Shown here piece after piece: positions 17,222 to 25,990 of a DNA stretch of 26,799 bases. Source of the stretch: Euprymna scolopes (lineage: Eukaryota > Mollusca > Cephalopoda > Sepiida > Sepiolidae). The position numbers and the translations under genes are program-made. Every line of letters starts with the position of its first letter. Position 1 is the first letter of the stretch. A model generated the notes under the pieces. That model saw nothing but the letters and a program-made list of their open reading frames with translations. It had not been told where the DNA came from and ran no database searches. The stretch lies in the NCBI GenBank assembly GCA_024364805.1, contig CM044498.1:121632843-121659641 (forward strand), read 5' to 3'.

Positions 17222-18000
17222 ATGGCAGACATAGCAGATTCCAAAATGAATCCATGTACATTGCAGAAAATGAGACAGACGTCTGAGCAAATGGTAATTT
17301 ATTGCCAAGAGAGAAAGATGCTAGCTTCAGAATTGAGTTGCAAGACATGTACACCAAAGTGTTCACTTATGTGAGCGATGGTTTCACTTGGAAGTGCACT
17401 AATGTTCCATGCACACAGTGGATCTCCTTGCATACCGGAACATTTTTTCGAGGTCTAAATTGGAACTCTAAAACATTTTTAAAATTATTTGTAGGCACAA
17501 GACATGGCCACCACACAAAAATCTTCAGAGAATGTAGAATTGGGTCATAGCATACTGTTACCGACTGCCGGAACTTCATTAGAGACATTTGTCAGAATTA
17601 TTTCCTTAGGAATCTTCGGCAGATTGGAGGAAACTGATAGCGCCTGGGTTTTTGGAGGACATGAGACCACCAACAAGCAGGGTTTCTTAATGACTGTATC
17701 AAATAGCAATGTCAAAACCTTCCTTCCTATAATAAAAATATATTCTGCTGGGGACCACGGTCGTATTCAACTGTTGGAAGGCATATAACAAAGTTGAAGG
17801 GAAAGGGTTCCAGCATCTGACAGTTAACTACAGTCTGAATCACTACAAAGGCTCACTTTGAGTGGATGTGGAAGGAGGCCAAACAATGCAACAAGAAAGA
17901 ATGCTGAATCAGCTGAGAACTTATCAATACTTAATTGAATTTATGATGAGACAAAAATTTGTCTCCATCATAAATCACATCACAGAAAGCTACCAGGTTG
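17222..18000 (+). pseudogene. Merlin-superfamily DNA transposase, broken
   Basis: This is related to bacterial IS1016/ISXO2-like transposases (DDE_Tnp_IS1595 type). Read across frames, the family layout is visible. The N-terminal part is TSEQMVIYCQERKML and SCKTC (17222-17374, frame ended by TGA). Next come DGFTWKC and SLHTGTFF, the zinc-binding-like region (about 17374-17460), then HTVTDCRNFIRDICQNYF and RQIGG (17551-17630). After a shift come WVFGGHETTNKQGFL and NVKTFLPIIK (about 17648-17740), then NCWKAYN and GFQHLTVNYSLN (about 17775-17845), EWMWKEAK (about 17857-17880), and YLIEFMMRQKF (about 17928-17960). At least four frameshifts are needed. The segment with the first catalytic acid (VEIDES in relatives, between IGG and WVFGG) is missing, and the second catalytic Asp (SDCW in relatives) is Asn. 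It cannot be active. The 155-codon frame at 17862-18329 is partly this remnant plus lysine-rich low complexity. Confidence 0.82.
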
Positions 18001-18300
18001 GGGAGCTTCCTTTCATTTTCTATAATTCATCTCCTCCCCCTGTGCCATCAACGACCAACCTACAATTAACCAAAAATATTCCTAAACAAATATTGTTTTC
18101 TCATAGGTTCTTCCCTCACGACAAAACAGCTATTAAAAAAAGAAAAGAAAAAGAAAACAACACTGTTACACTAATAAATAAAAAGAAATTGAACTTTTCT
18201 AGAAAAAAAAAAGCTAAAGTATTCCAACAAATTCATTCATCTTTTGTAAATAAATTAAAACAAAAAAATCTTTCAACTTCAACTTTTATTAAAAAAAAAT

Positions 18301-18331
<31 letters not shown>

Positions 18332-18371
18332 AAATAAGTTTCTTTCAAAAAAACTTCTCATCTGAGGATGA
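18001..18371. other. Spacer with A tracts
   Basis: (TA)n at about 18300-18325; otherwise A-rich. No Merlin terminal repeat seen. Confidence 0.5.
18300..18325. repeat. (TA)n microsatellite
   Basis: About thirteen TA units, 46 bases before a LINE L-A 3' end. Confidence 0.9.
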
Positions 18372-18560
18372 GGCCGCTTTCCAGCTGAATAAAACATGGT
18401 AGACTTCAAGTCCAATGTTAAATACTTGTCGAGCTATCCTCTTAAACAGTGAAATTCTGTCCATTCAACTTTCATAGTTTTGTTCATCATCCAATTGACA
18501 ATCTCAGTAATCGTTACTCCTGAGTGGCTTTTCAGCCTTGATATGTCATTTTAAAAAAAA
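18372..18560 (+). mobile_element. LINE family L-A, 3' end, short
   Basis: CCGCTTTCCAGCTGAATAAA and ACTTCAAGTCCAATGTTAAA correspond to CFPADYN...FKSNVN. The UTR has TCCTGAGTGGCTTTTCAGCC and CTTGATATGTC, then A10. The stem-loop is decayed (GTTACT/GATATG). Confidence 0.72.
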
Positions 18561-18744
18561 AATTTTTAAATGAGAGCCAGAGCTCCTATTTAATTGTCTG
18601 TCCACAGGAGCAGAATTAGGAATAAGGTCAATTGTTATTGTGGAGAAAATTCAGTTCCCCAAAATAGAGCATCTCTGGATTGGGACATTTTATTTATTTA
18701 TTTTTTTATTTTTTTTATTTTTTTTTTTTAATCACAGTCTAAAA

Positions 18745-19130
18745 GGATTTCTCCTTCACTGACAGGAAAGATGGAGTGCAGTAATCGGAACAAATACTCA
18801 AATGCTGTTCATTCTCATTGCAATTTATCCTTTCTGCAGCAAGCTCTCCTCTTGAGACATCTTTGCTGGTTTGGTCACATTTTTCATCATCACCCAGATG
18901 ATTTCATCCACAACATAATTGAACCAACCCTTCCTCAAAGTTGGAAAAAAAATGATGCGGAAGTGGACTGAAAACCTTACTTGGAACAATGAAACACGAG
19001 ACAGAGCTGATCCTGGACCTCTGTGGGGTTCACTGCTCCAACCAGGATTTGTTGTTGGACCATCATGCCTGGTCAGCATTTGTTCAGAATGCAGCAACTT
19101 CTCTGGATGGAGCTAACCCAAATGCTCCCA
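18745..19130 (+). mobile_element. Second LINE type, reverse-transcriptase C-terminus, broken
   Basis: Frames give LLRHLCWFGHIFHHHPDDFI, then PTLPQSWKK, MRKWTENLTWNNETRDRAD, and in another frame LDHHAWSAFVQNAA. This is the WFGH ... RxWxxNL ... DR ... W ... FV.NAA pattern at the C-terminus of RTE-like and related non-LTR endonuclease/reverse-transcriptase proteins. At least two frameshifts. It shows no similarity to family L-A. No clear 3' tail. Confidence 0.7.
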
Positions 19131-20261
19131 GATGAATGGCAAAACAAGTGCAAGTAAGTAAACACAGCTACTACACTTTGCTCCTAGCTAAAATCTAGTG
19201 TTTGGGCAACTGATTTTGCAATTGCAAATAACTTGTGTAGAAATTACGAACATTACCAAACTTAAAAAAATATGGTCTAGTTGGTAAAGGAAATGATGAG
19301 ACAGTATGCAAGCTAAAAGAAATTTGAACAATATACAAAACTAAATAAATGCCATTGTATAAACGGCTTTCTGCTTCAGAGTCAATGCGTAGCTAATCAA
19401 TGAAATTAGTTTGAACGAAGCATTGGGTGAGGAAAGATCTGAATAATGAAGGTATTTATTTTTGTTGTTTGGTCTTCACATTAAATTTATAGGGTAGGAA
19501 TTCTTAGAAACTTCAAGTTCTTAAAATGCGAGAAACAAATTTTTGTTAATGTACATTTGTATGTTCAGCTCAAAATAAGATGCCGAACGAACATATACTA
19601 TATCCATGGCGTAACAGTGTCATTTCGTCATTAAATTATCAATTGAACAAAATTGATAGAAAACTATAACTAATCTTTTTAATGTAATGTTTTTTTTTTT
19701 GTTTTTTGTATTGTTTTTTTCTTTGTAAATTGTGATTTAGAAAATTTGAAAAAAAAAAAACCGACTTATTTCCCCGGGTTGTATTATTACAATGTAGTCC
19801 TTAATATGTAGGGATCCAACACGTTGTAGACTCCATCGCAAGGAATATAAGAAAGGAAGAGCAAAGAAATTTAACTCGTTGTTTCAGGTTTTAACAAAAA
19901 AAAAAAAAAAATCTTTATTACTCTTTCTCTGGCTCTGCATGACTTTTCATAATGACTGTGATGTCTAACGCGATCCTCGGTCTCCACACATGTACTTCTT
20001 TTTATAATTTTTTTCCTAGTCGTGGCGTCATCTTGCACACGGCTCTGTCATTTGTATAAACTGCCATACGTGCATTCACGCCCCAATACATAAATACATA
20101 ACATTAAAAATCGTGTTCAATTCTTGATAACATTCAATGATACAAATGGCCATTTGACCCCCACCCCCAAAGAATTTTTTTTCTATATTTTAGATTTTTC
20201 CAAGATTACACGGATTTAAAAAATACCAACTTTGTAGAGGTTTATTGTGTATTTTTTAAGT
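19131..20261. other. AT-rich spacer
   Basis: T and A tracts (19690-19730, 19749-19760, 19896-19912). CCCCGGGTTG near 19773 recalls the Helitron hairpin but lacks the partner arm and CTAG. No supported gene. Confidence 0.45.
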
Positions 20262-20309
20262 TCTAGCTGGACATATAAACACACAGACAACTGCCCTCTA
20301 TACAATAGA
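20262..20309 (-). mobile_element. Helitron 5' terminus (subfamily A)
   Basis: The minus strand starts TCTATTGTATAGAGGGCAGT (TC at 20308-20309, preceded by A) and continues CTGTGTGTTTATATGTCCAG, matching 361-410. The rest of the element to the left is not recognisable. Confidence 0.55.
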
Positions 20310-20967
20310 TAAAATATAACTTCTATAACTTTTAATCTTCATACATGAGGATTGGCTAAAAATTTTAAAGCCAGAAATAATTTTCTATTCAATAGTTTAG
20401 ATGCTTTCAAATTCTTTTTAATTTCAAAAGGTAAAAATTAATCCACCCGTTTTCTTTCTCAGCTTGAGATTAAAATGTCTAACTTGTTTATAAAAGAAAC
20501 CGAAATGCATTCTGAGGGATTTAATTTTATAACTAAATTAATTTTAAATCAAGACCTTAATTTTGTCTTATTTTATGCTATTGACATTTTTGAGTTGAAA
20601 ATAAAATCAATAGTAAATTAAATAAAATGGTTCTGTTAAATGAAAACATAATAAATTAAAAACTAAACTGATATAACACCTAAAATATAAACAAAAATAT
20701 AAGAGACCGTATCTAAGCACATTCACGTTAAAACATGGTCAACTTTTAATGGACAAAGAAGATTGCTCAGTCTCCAAAAATGAACAAAAAGTGGTGAAAT
20801 ACAAATCAACGGAAATTTTGTCCAATAAAAACTTAATCATTGGCTGCTAAAAACGGAAGTGAGAATAACAAAGAGTCTGATTGGTTAACTAGCAAACTTA
20901 ATCCCATGTATACGGTAACATCAATTCCATGCATTAGCCTGACAAGTCTCCATAAGAATGAAACATG
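20310..20967. other. AT-rich spacer
   Basis: No supported gene. The 123-codon minus frame at 20833-21204 is largely a translation of TA repeats. Confidence 0.5.
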
Positions 20968-20994
20968 AAATTTTTTTTCTATCTTGTAATTAAT

Positions 20995-21042
<48 letters not shown>

Positions 21043-21060
21043 ATTAATTACAAGATAGAA

Positions 21061-21067
<7 letters not shown>
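20968..21067. repeat. Palindrome centred on (AT)n
   Basis: TCTATCTTGTAATTAATTGC and its exact reverse complement GCAATTAATTACAAGATAGA flank 38-40 bases of AT repeat (21000-21038), with T and A runs outside. Nearly all of it can form one hairpin or cruciform. Confidence 0.85.
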
Positions 21068-21093
<26 letters not shown>

Positions 21094-21119
21094 CGTTTTC
21101 GCTTTTATATATATATAGA
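21061..21119 (-). mobile_element. Helitron 5' stub in tandem
   Basis: The minus strand starts TCTATATATATATAAAAGCG at 21119, immediately after the CTAG of the next Helitron. After GAAAACG it is replaced by a TA repeat (21066-21093), so only about 27 bases of true element remain. Confidence 0.6.
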
Positions 21120-21738
21120 CTAGCCAGGGGTACCCGGCGTTGCCGTGTTTTTTGTGGTATGTGAAAAAAAACAGGTGCCCGTGAAAAAAAAACGAAACCT
21201 TCACGACGCGCAGTTGGAAAATAGTAAAGTGTTTAAAAAATTAAAAAAAACAGGTGCGCATTTTTGATTGACGTGACGGCGATAGGTATTCAGCAGTTAC
21301 GATTTTGTACGGGACAGTTTTGAATAAATCGGTTTGTTTGTTTTTAAAAACCCGCTCCCTGTTTATTAGGAGGAGCGAAATGAAAGCTACAGTCTGATAT
21401 GACGAAGTCGACATTGACCAAACGTTACTTTAGCTCTCTAGAGACCACTGGCTCTGGGCCTGTGATTCAAGTCGAGTTTCGCTTTTTTTTTTATACCGAA
21501 AACCGAATGTAACGCATGCCGATGCGGGAAATGTCGAATAATTAACGTTTGAAAGTCAATAAAATTAAATAGACAGGCAAGCTCCGTGGATAACTCTGAG
21601 ATATTACAATTTATAGATGATATAAAAAATTTTAAGAAGTTGTGAAGCGAGCAAGCGCTTCTCTGAAAGAAGCCTTTCGTGGACATCGAGGAAAAGCGTA
21701 CATATACACACATACATTTTCGCTTTTATATATATAGA
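21120..21738 (-). mobile_element. Complete non-autonomous Helitron (619 bp)
   Basis: The 5' end is TCTATATATATAAAAGCG, with TC at 21737-21738 preceded by A. The 3' end is CGGCAACGCCGGGTACCC, then CTGG, then CTAG ending at 21120. The hairpin is CGGC/GCCG. The interior is subfamily B, sharing TATAAATTGTAATAT and GTCCACGAAAGGCTT with 13013-13589 and 24654-25300. No Rep/helicase. The tRNA-like block is not recognisable here. Frames inside (21438-21713) are spurious. Confidence 0.82.
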
Positions 21739-22763
21739 TTAACAAAACCACACATTTTTCCCCCAGTGGATGTGTTTCCTATACAAGAAGTCTTAAATGG
21801 TGCAGGAAACATTGTAATAGAGATGGCATTGCTTTGGATGATAGCTACAGAAATCTGCTAGAACATCCTAGTGGTATTTTGGAACTTGTTTCTACAAGTG
21901 GCTATTGTCCATCAAATGTCTCATATTAAAAAAAATGAACTACCGGTACCGACGATCTGATATTTCAACCGACATAGGCTGGAAAATAAAAATGCCCATT
22001 TAACGAGTTGTATTTATGTCTTTTTTTTTTTCTGGTTTCGATGAACTGATTTACAGTGCCAAGATTGACAGCAGATTCCACAGTTCTTGATATGGTGAAA
22101 GACAGAACAAGTGGTATTTCATATAAGTGGCTTTCCAACTCTAAAAATCAATAAGTAATAAAGACCCATCAAAATAAAGACCTTGTGTGACTATGTCATT
22201 GAGTGCGAAATGACAAGGAAAATGACCGGTGCTGAATCTGTTCTTAACTATATATATATTTTTTTATTTGTTAGAATAAAAATTACCTGAAATAGTTGTA
22301 ATAAAAGCTCACCATATTAACACCTGCATGATACTATGGACAAGAAGTGATTTTTAAAAAATAAAAAGAAAAAAAAAAGAAGTCGATCAGCAGAACAAAA
22401 ATATAGAAAGTGATGTTAATAGTAGGAAGTTATTCACCAAGACACACAAAGGCCATCTGAAATAGGATTGTTAATCAAGGTGTGGAAATGACTAGAACAC
22501 AGGACCTGACAAAGAGGTCCATATATTTAGAGTTGGTTTACAGCCAGTTTAGGAGAAACAAGTTTTAGGGACAGTCTTTAATTGAGAGTTGAGGGCATTT
22601 TACAGTTGGGGACAGTGGATGACAGTTAGCAGCACTTGGAGGCACCCCCAGGAGAGCTTAGTCAAAGTTGGGTGAGAGTAGATCGGGTAGAGAAAAAAAA
22701 AATCATTAAGGATGGATGTGACAGACAATGTTTAGGGTTCCTTTTTCTACTCTATGTGATGGT
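21739..22763. other. Spacer, nothing recognised
   Basis: Mixed sequence. A GC-richer stretch at 22440-22700 has no domain. Short TA run at 22250-22260 and T/A tracts at 22021-22032 and 22365-22380. Confidence 0.45.
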
Positions 22764-22764
22764 A

Positions 22765-22825
<61 letters not shown>
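22764..22825. repeat. (CT)n(CA)n compound microsatellite
   Basis: Short CT array (22764-22776) followed by about 25 CA units. The HTHTHT frames here are translations of it. Confidence 0.95.
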
Positions 22826-22826
<1 letters not shown>

Positions 22827-23140
22827 CAACCGAGTTATATCAAAAACTCAGTGTTGTTTTATCATAGTGCGACCACAAAGGTGATCATTGGGTCACACCT
22901 GCAGTGGCTCCATTCGATGTAAATTGTATGAATAGATAAATAATCAGCTGTTCAAACGCATAACGTTTATGACAATGCAATCGATAAAGCAGGCAAAGAC
23001 TTTTATTTTAATTATTAATCGAAATATAAATTTTTGGAGACAATAAATGACAAAAATGTGTGGGTGTGTTGGTATAGAGTAGTCGACCCATAAAAAGATG
23101 TTTTACAGTCTCATCAATAACATAGTCAACATGCCAGAAG

Positions 23141-23141
<1 letters not shown>
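22826..23141. other. Spacer, nothing recognised
   Basis: Lies between the two CA arrays. No domain-bearing frame. Confidence 0.45.

Positions 23142-23224
<83 letters not shown>
23142..23224. repeat. (CA)n microsatellite, long
   Basis: About 41 uninterrupted CA units, the longest in the window, followed by poly(A) with a C interruption. Confidence 0.97.
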
Positions 23225-23227
<3 letters not shown>

Positions 23228-23426
23228 CAAAAAAAAAAAAGAAGCTTTTAACGTTTATAATTTTTAGCAATGAATGAAAGGTTGTCGAAATAAAAAATAA
23301 AAAAATTAATCAATTTTCATAAAATCTGGCAACTTGTTGCACATGCAATTATTAAACCAGAAAAAATTATTTCTGTATCACAGGCCCATTGGAGTATCAG
23401 TTTTTTTTGTTTTTTTCTTTTACTAG

Positions 23427-23850
23427 GCAGTCACCGCTTATCAAGGCCCAGACGTCACTCGAGGATAAGGATGAAACATCTCAGTGATAATCAGTAATGG
23501 TGGAATTTTGGCATGATTTATTTAAAAGAACGGTTCAACAAGAATTTGTTTACATTAAACTTGAAAACAATTATGTTGTAATCAGCTGGGAAGCAGATTC
23601 AGTGTTTTGGATTCGACAGACGAGCAGTTCTAAGTAAAAAAAACAACTTTGTTAATGGAATTTGCATAAAGAGTAAAGAAAATTGTTTACAGTGGTTGCA
23701 GCTAGACGAGTGTCTGTTGAGAATTTTACAGAGAGGGGTGTAGAAAAGGTAGTAAAGAAGAGAAAAGGCTATCACATACTAGATTTCGAAGACAGTTTTG
23801 TACTCTGTCGAGGCATGAAAGGGTGCTCTAAGCAGTTCCTTCGGTTAAGA
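23427..23850 (-). mobile_element. LINE family L-A, C-terminal coding region and 3' end, broken
   Basis: The 3' UTR lies at 23427-23520 with CTTATC (23437-23442) and GATAAG (23464-23469). Next, on the minus strand, come the tail codons (CFPADYNIIVFK type, 23545-23600) and FHEQ-like remnants near 23655. Further upstream comes LDRVQNCL-like sequence (23785-23815). The coding part is frame-broken. The 67-codon plus frame at 23683-23886 is antisense shadow. It keeps more of the ORF contiguous with its 3' end than any other copy here. Confidence 0.78.
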
Positions 23851-24140
23851 AAATTACATACGATAAAAAAAATACATAAAAAATAATGCATCATAAAATA
23901 ATACACAATAAACAAGTCGAGCATGAAGAGTCCCCCTCCACGAGTGGAAAATTTACTTGCACTATGACTAATGTTTGTGCAAAATTTTTTTTTAAAAATC
24001 CAAGGCGTGGTTACTGAGAAAAGTGCCAACAGATGAACAGGAGTGAATTACTAGGTCCAATCCCTATGTTGGGGCGACCAAAAATGCTCTGCACAATAAA
24101 ATATGGATTATTTTACTGGAATTCATTGAGATGAATATTA
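23851..24140. other. Spacer, nothing recognised
   Basis: AT-rich, no supported feature. Confidence 0.45.
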
Positions 24141-24197
24141 TTCATTAATCTTTTATTTATTGCGGCCTACTATCCTCATCTTTTATTAGTTATTTCA

Positions 24198-24238
24198 CAA
24201 CGTTTCGGCCAACTATTCCTCTGGCCTTCGTCAGGTGG
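24198..24238 (-). ncRNA. Candidate hammerhead ribozyme, left arm
   Basis: The minus strand reads CCAC, CTGACGA (24228-24234), AGGCCAGAGGAATAGTTGGCC, GAAAC (24202-24206), GTT, GTG. Stem I is CAC/GTG, extendable through TTT/AAA past one bulge. Stem II is GGCC/GGCC, fully paired. Stem III is minimal. CTGANGA and GAAA are both intact. This is the best formed stem II of the set. Confidence 0.62.
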
Positions 24239-24336
24239 AAACCGCGACGGATAGGAACTCTGAATCTCCTGACCACATTTATTACAATTACTGCCTTCTG
24301 TAGTTCAGATTAAGAGTTCCTATCCGTCGCGGTTAC

Positions 24337-24378
24337 CACCTGACGAAGGCCAGAGGACTAGTTGGGTGAAACGTCGTG
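24337..24378 (+). ncRNA. Candidate hammerhead ribozyme, right arm
   Basis: The plus strand reads CAC, CTGACGA (24340-24346), an AGGCC...GGGT segment, GAAAC (24368-24372), GTC, GTG. The preferred GTC cleavage triplet is present, but stem II is weakened because GGCC faces GGGT. It lies opposite the left-arm motif in the same palindrome. Confidence 0.58.
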
Positions 24379-24432
24379 AAACAACTAAGAAAAGATGAGG
24401 ATAATAGTCCGCAATAAATAAAAATTAATGAA

Positions 24433-24653
24433 CATTTTTGTTAACTTTTTTTTCTTAGGTTGACTTCTTTCAAATAAATAAAATAAAATAAATGAATAAA
24501 AACTGAATTCACAGAATCTGGAAAAATGGGCACGTCCTCTTTAAAAATCAGAATGAAATATATAATATAGTATTTATTTGAAATGAAATACGTATATTAT
24601 ACGTTTGAAGCCAAATTACAACATCAAGGTTTTGTACAAAAACATTTGTTTAA
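24433..24653. other. AT-rich spacer
   Basis: AAATAAAATAAA-type low complexity at 24473-24500. Nothing else seen. Confidence 0.5.
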
Positions 24654-25300
24654 CTCGCGGGGAGTACCTGGCATTGCCCGGAGGATACTGGCACAAGAAC
24701 AAAGCGATGTTAAGTGGCTTCCACGTGGTGAAAAAAAATAAAAAGATAAAAATAAAGAGAGAGAGAGAGAAGGGGTAATTAGTTTTCCATGCTAACCATT
24801 AGGCTAAAGAGGATCGTGAATTCAATGAGTTGGTAATTAACTTAATCATAGAAGTCACCAAGCCTGTACAAAAATTAACGTTGCTTTTAAACCTGGCCAT
24901 GGGGGGAGGGACTAGCTCCCCCTAAAAGGGGGCACTCTTGCAGTATCCAAATAAATAGTAATTGTCTCAGTATGAAGATTTCCCCCACATTGAAGGACCA
25001 ATTACTTAGGTGAAGCATCAGAACAGCTCCCCGCTTTCTGTCGTTTGCGTTCGAATAGTTTCGTTTTATACGAAAAAGCCAAACAAACACTCAAGACGAC
25101 GCCATGGTGGGAATTTTGTTTAACTCGATCAAAAAACAAAAAAAAAAAAAAAGGAAACACAGGATGTCGGTTTGCAATTACGGTCTGGGAAGTATGTAAA
25201 AACTTCTTGCGAAATCTAACAGACACAAGAATCCCGATGCAAAAAGCCTTTGGTGGACATACACAAACGTTTGCGCCCATTTTGCCTTTTATATATTAAA
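24654..25300 (-). mobile_element. Non-autonomous Helitron (647 bp), slightly decayed termini
   Basis: The minus-strand 5' end is TTTAATATATAAAAGGC at 25300 (TC decayed to TT). The 3' end is CCGGGCAATGCCAGGTACTC, then CGAG at 24654 (CTAG decayed) followed by T. The interior contains GTATGTCCACCAAAGGC and CTTTTTCGTATAAAA, shared with the other subfamily B copies, and a GA microsatellite at 24757-24771. Open frames inside are not conserved. The tRNA-like block is only faintly recognisable near 24779-24830. Confidence 0.72.
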
Positions 25301-25455
25301 CTAGCAGGGGTCCCGGCGTTGCTCAGGTGTTTGGGGGGGGAAAAAAAGTGGTAGTAGGCAGGCAGGCTCGAACCCCTGACACGAAGGCGGAAAAGAAAGT
25401 GAAAGAAAATCTGAGAGTTTACCGCTGCACCATGACACAAGCGGAAGTGTAAAGC
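25301..25455 (-). mobile_element. Helitron 3' part with tRNA-like block, in tandem
   Basis: The 3' end is GAGCAACGCCGGGACCCC, TG, CTAG ending at 25301, directly abutting the 5' end of the preceding Helitron at 25300. It contains the tRNA-like block and then loses similarity near 25455, so it is 5'-truncated. Confidence 0.72.
25345..25445 (-). other. tRNA-like Pol III promoter block in Helitron
   Basis: On the minus strand, A-box-like TGGTGCAGCGGT (reverse complement at 25421-25432) and B-box GGTTCGAGCC (reverse complement at 25365-25374). The stretch between (CTCAGATTTTCTTTCACTTT) is nearly identical to 228-258 of the window. The block sits about 45 bases before the Helitron hairpin. Confidence 0.6.
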
Positions 25456-25539
25456 GTTAAAATTTAATGATGTCAGTCAAGGAGGAACAGAAGTTGAAAA
25501 ATAAATTAAGAATCACGCAGGCGCAGAAATGAACGTTAT

Positions 25540-25990
25540 CAAGAGTGTCATCAATCATGACCAAATTCAGAATACTCCGAACGTATGTATGGTCTTTTCT
25601 TTTATATGGTTGCGGGTGCTGGACAATCACCAAAACCACGAGGAAGAGACTAGAGGCAACTAAAACTTGGTTCCTGATGAGAATTTTGAAGATATCCTGG
25701 TCAAAAAAGAAAACAAATCAAGAGGTATTAGAAATGGCAAACACAGAAAGGTCTCTAATAACAGGCTGAAAAAGACAAATGAGGTTCATGAGCCATGTCT
25801 ACAGATAAAGCATAATGGAACAGATTAGTTTGACAGGAAAGATCATGGGTAGAAGCAGAGGACGACACTGAGAAACATACGTTAACAATCTGAACACTTG
25901 GGCAACAATGAATTCACGAATGCCTTGAAAGAGAAAGCCGTAGCCGTCAATGCCTGCATCAGGTAGGGCACTACTTGAATAAATGAAAAT
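25540..25990 (+). mobile_element. RTE-like LINE, reverse-transcriptase C-terminal region, broken
   Basis: The frame at 25545-25769 gives TKFRILRTYVWSFLLYGCGC, WTITKTTRKRLEATKTWF, LMRILKISW, then EVLEMANTERSLI. Downstream pieces (RQMRFMSHVYR, TGKIMGRSRGRH) continue past stops. LLYGCESWTI...RLEA.E.WF.RR.L.ISW is the hallmark of the thumb/C-terminal part of RTE-type endonuclease-reverse transcriptases. At least two stops. The 3' end near 25965-25990 has TTGAATAAATGAAAAT, like the short simple tails of RTE elements. Confidence 0.78.

Larger units (their letters stand above)
24141..24432. mobile_element. Penelope-like terminal palindrome
   Basis: The left arm (24141-24267) and right arm (24307-24432) are inverted copies over about 126 bases with few differences, and the loop is 39 bases. 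Both arms include TTATTTATTGCGG, ATCCTCATCTTTT, the hammerhead-like core, and CCGCGACGGATAGGAACTCT. The relation to 2362-2440 and 16441-16530 is clear from the shared core. Inverted terminal repeats containing hammerhead motifs are a known feature of Penelope-like elements. No reverse transcriptase or GIY-YIG endonuclease coding is present. Confidence 0.7.

Noticed and set aside
17862-18329. Longest plus-strand frame without N (155 codons) as a host gene
   Set aside because: The first third is Merlin transposase tail; the rest is lysine/asparagine low complexity ending in a TA repeat.
19765-19785. Helitron 3' hairpin for the 5' terminus at 20309
   Set aside because: CCCCGGG is present without the second stem arm or CTAG in the right orientation.
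20833-21204. 123-codon minus-strand frame
   Set aside because: Largely an IYIYIY translation of TA repeats and Helitron ends.
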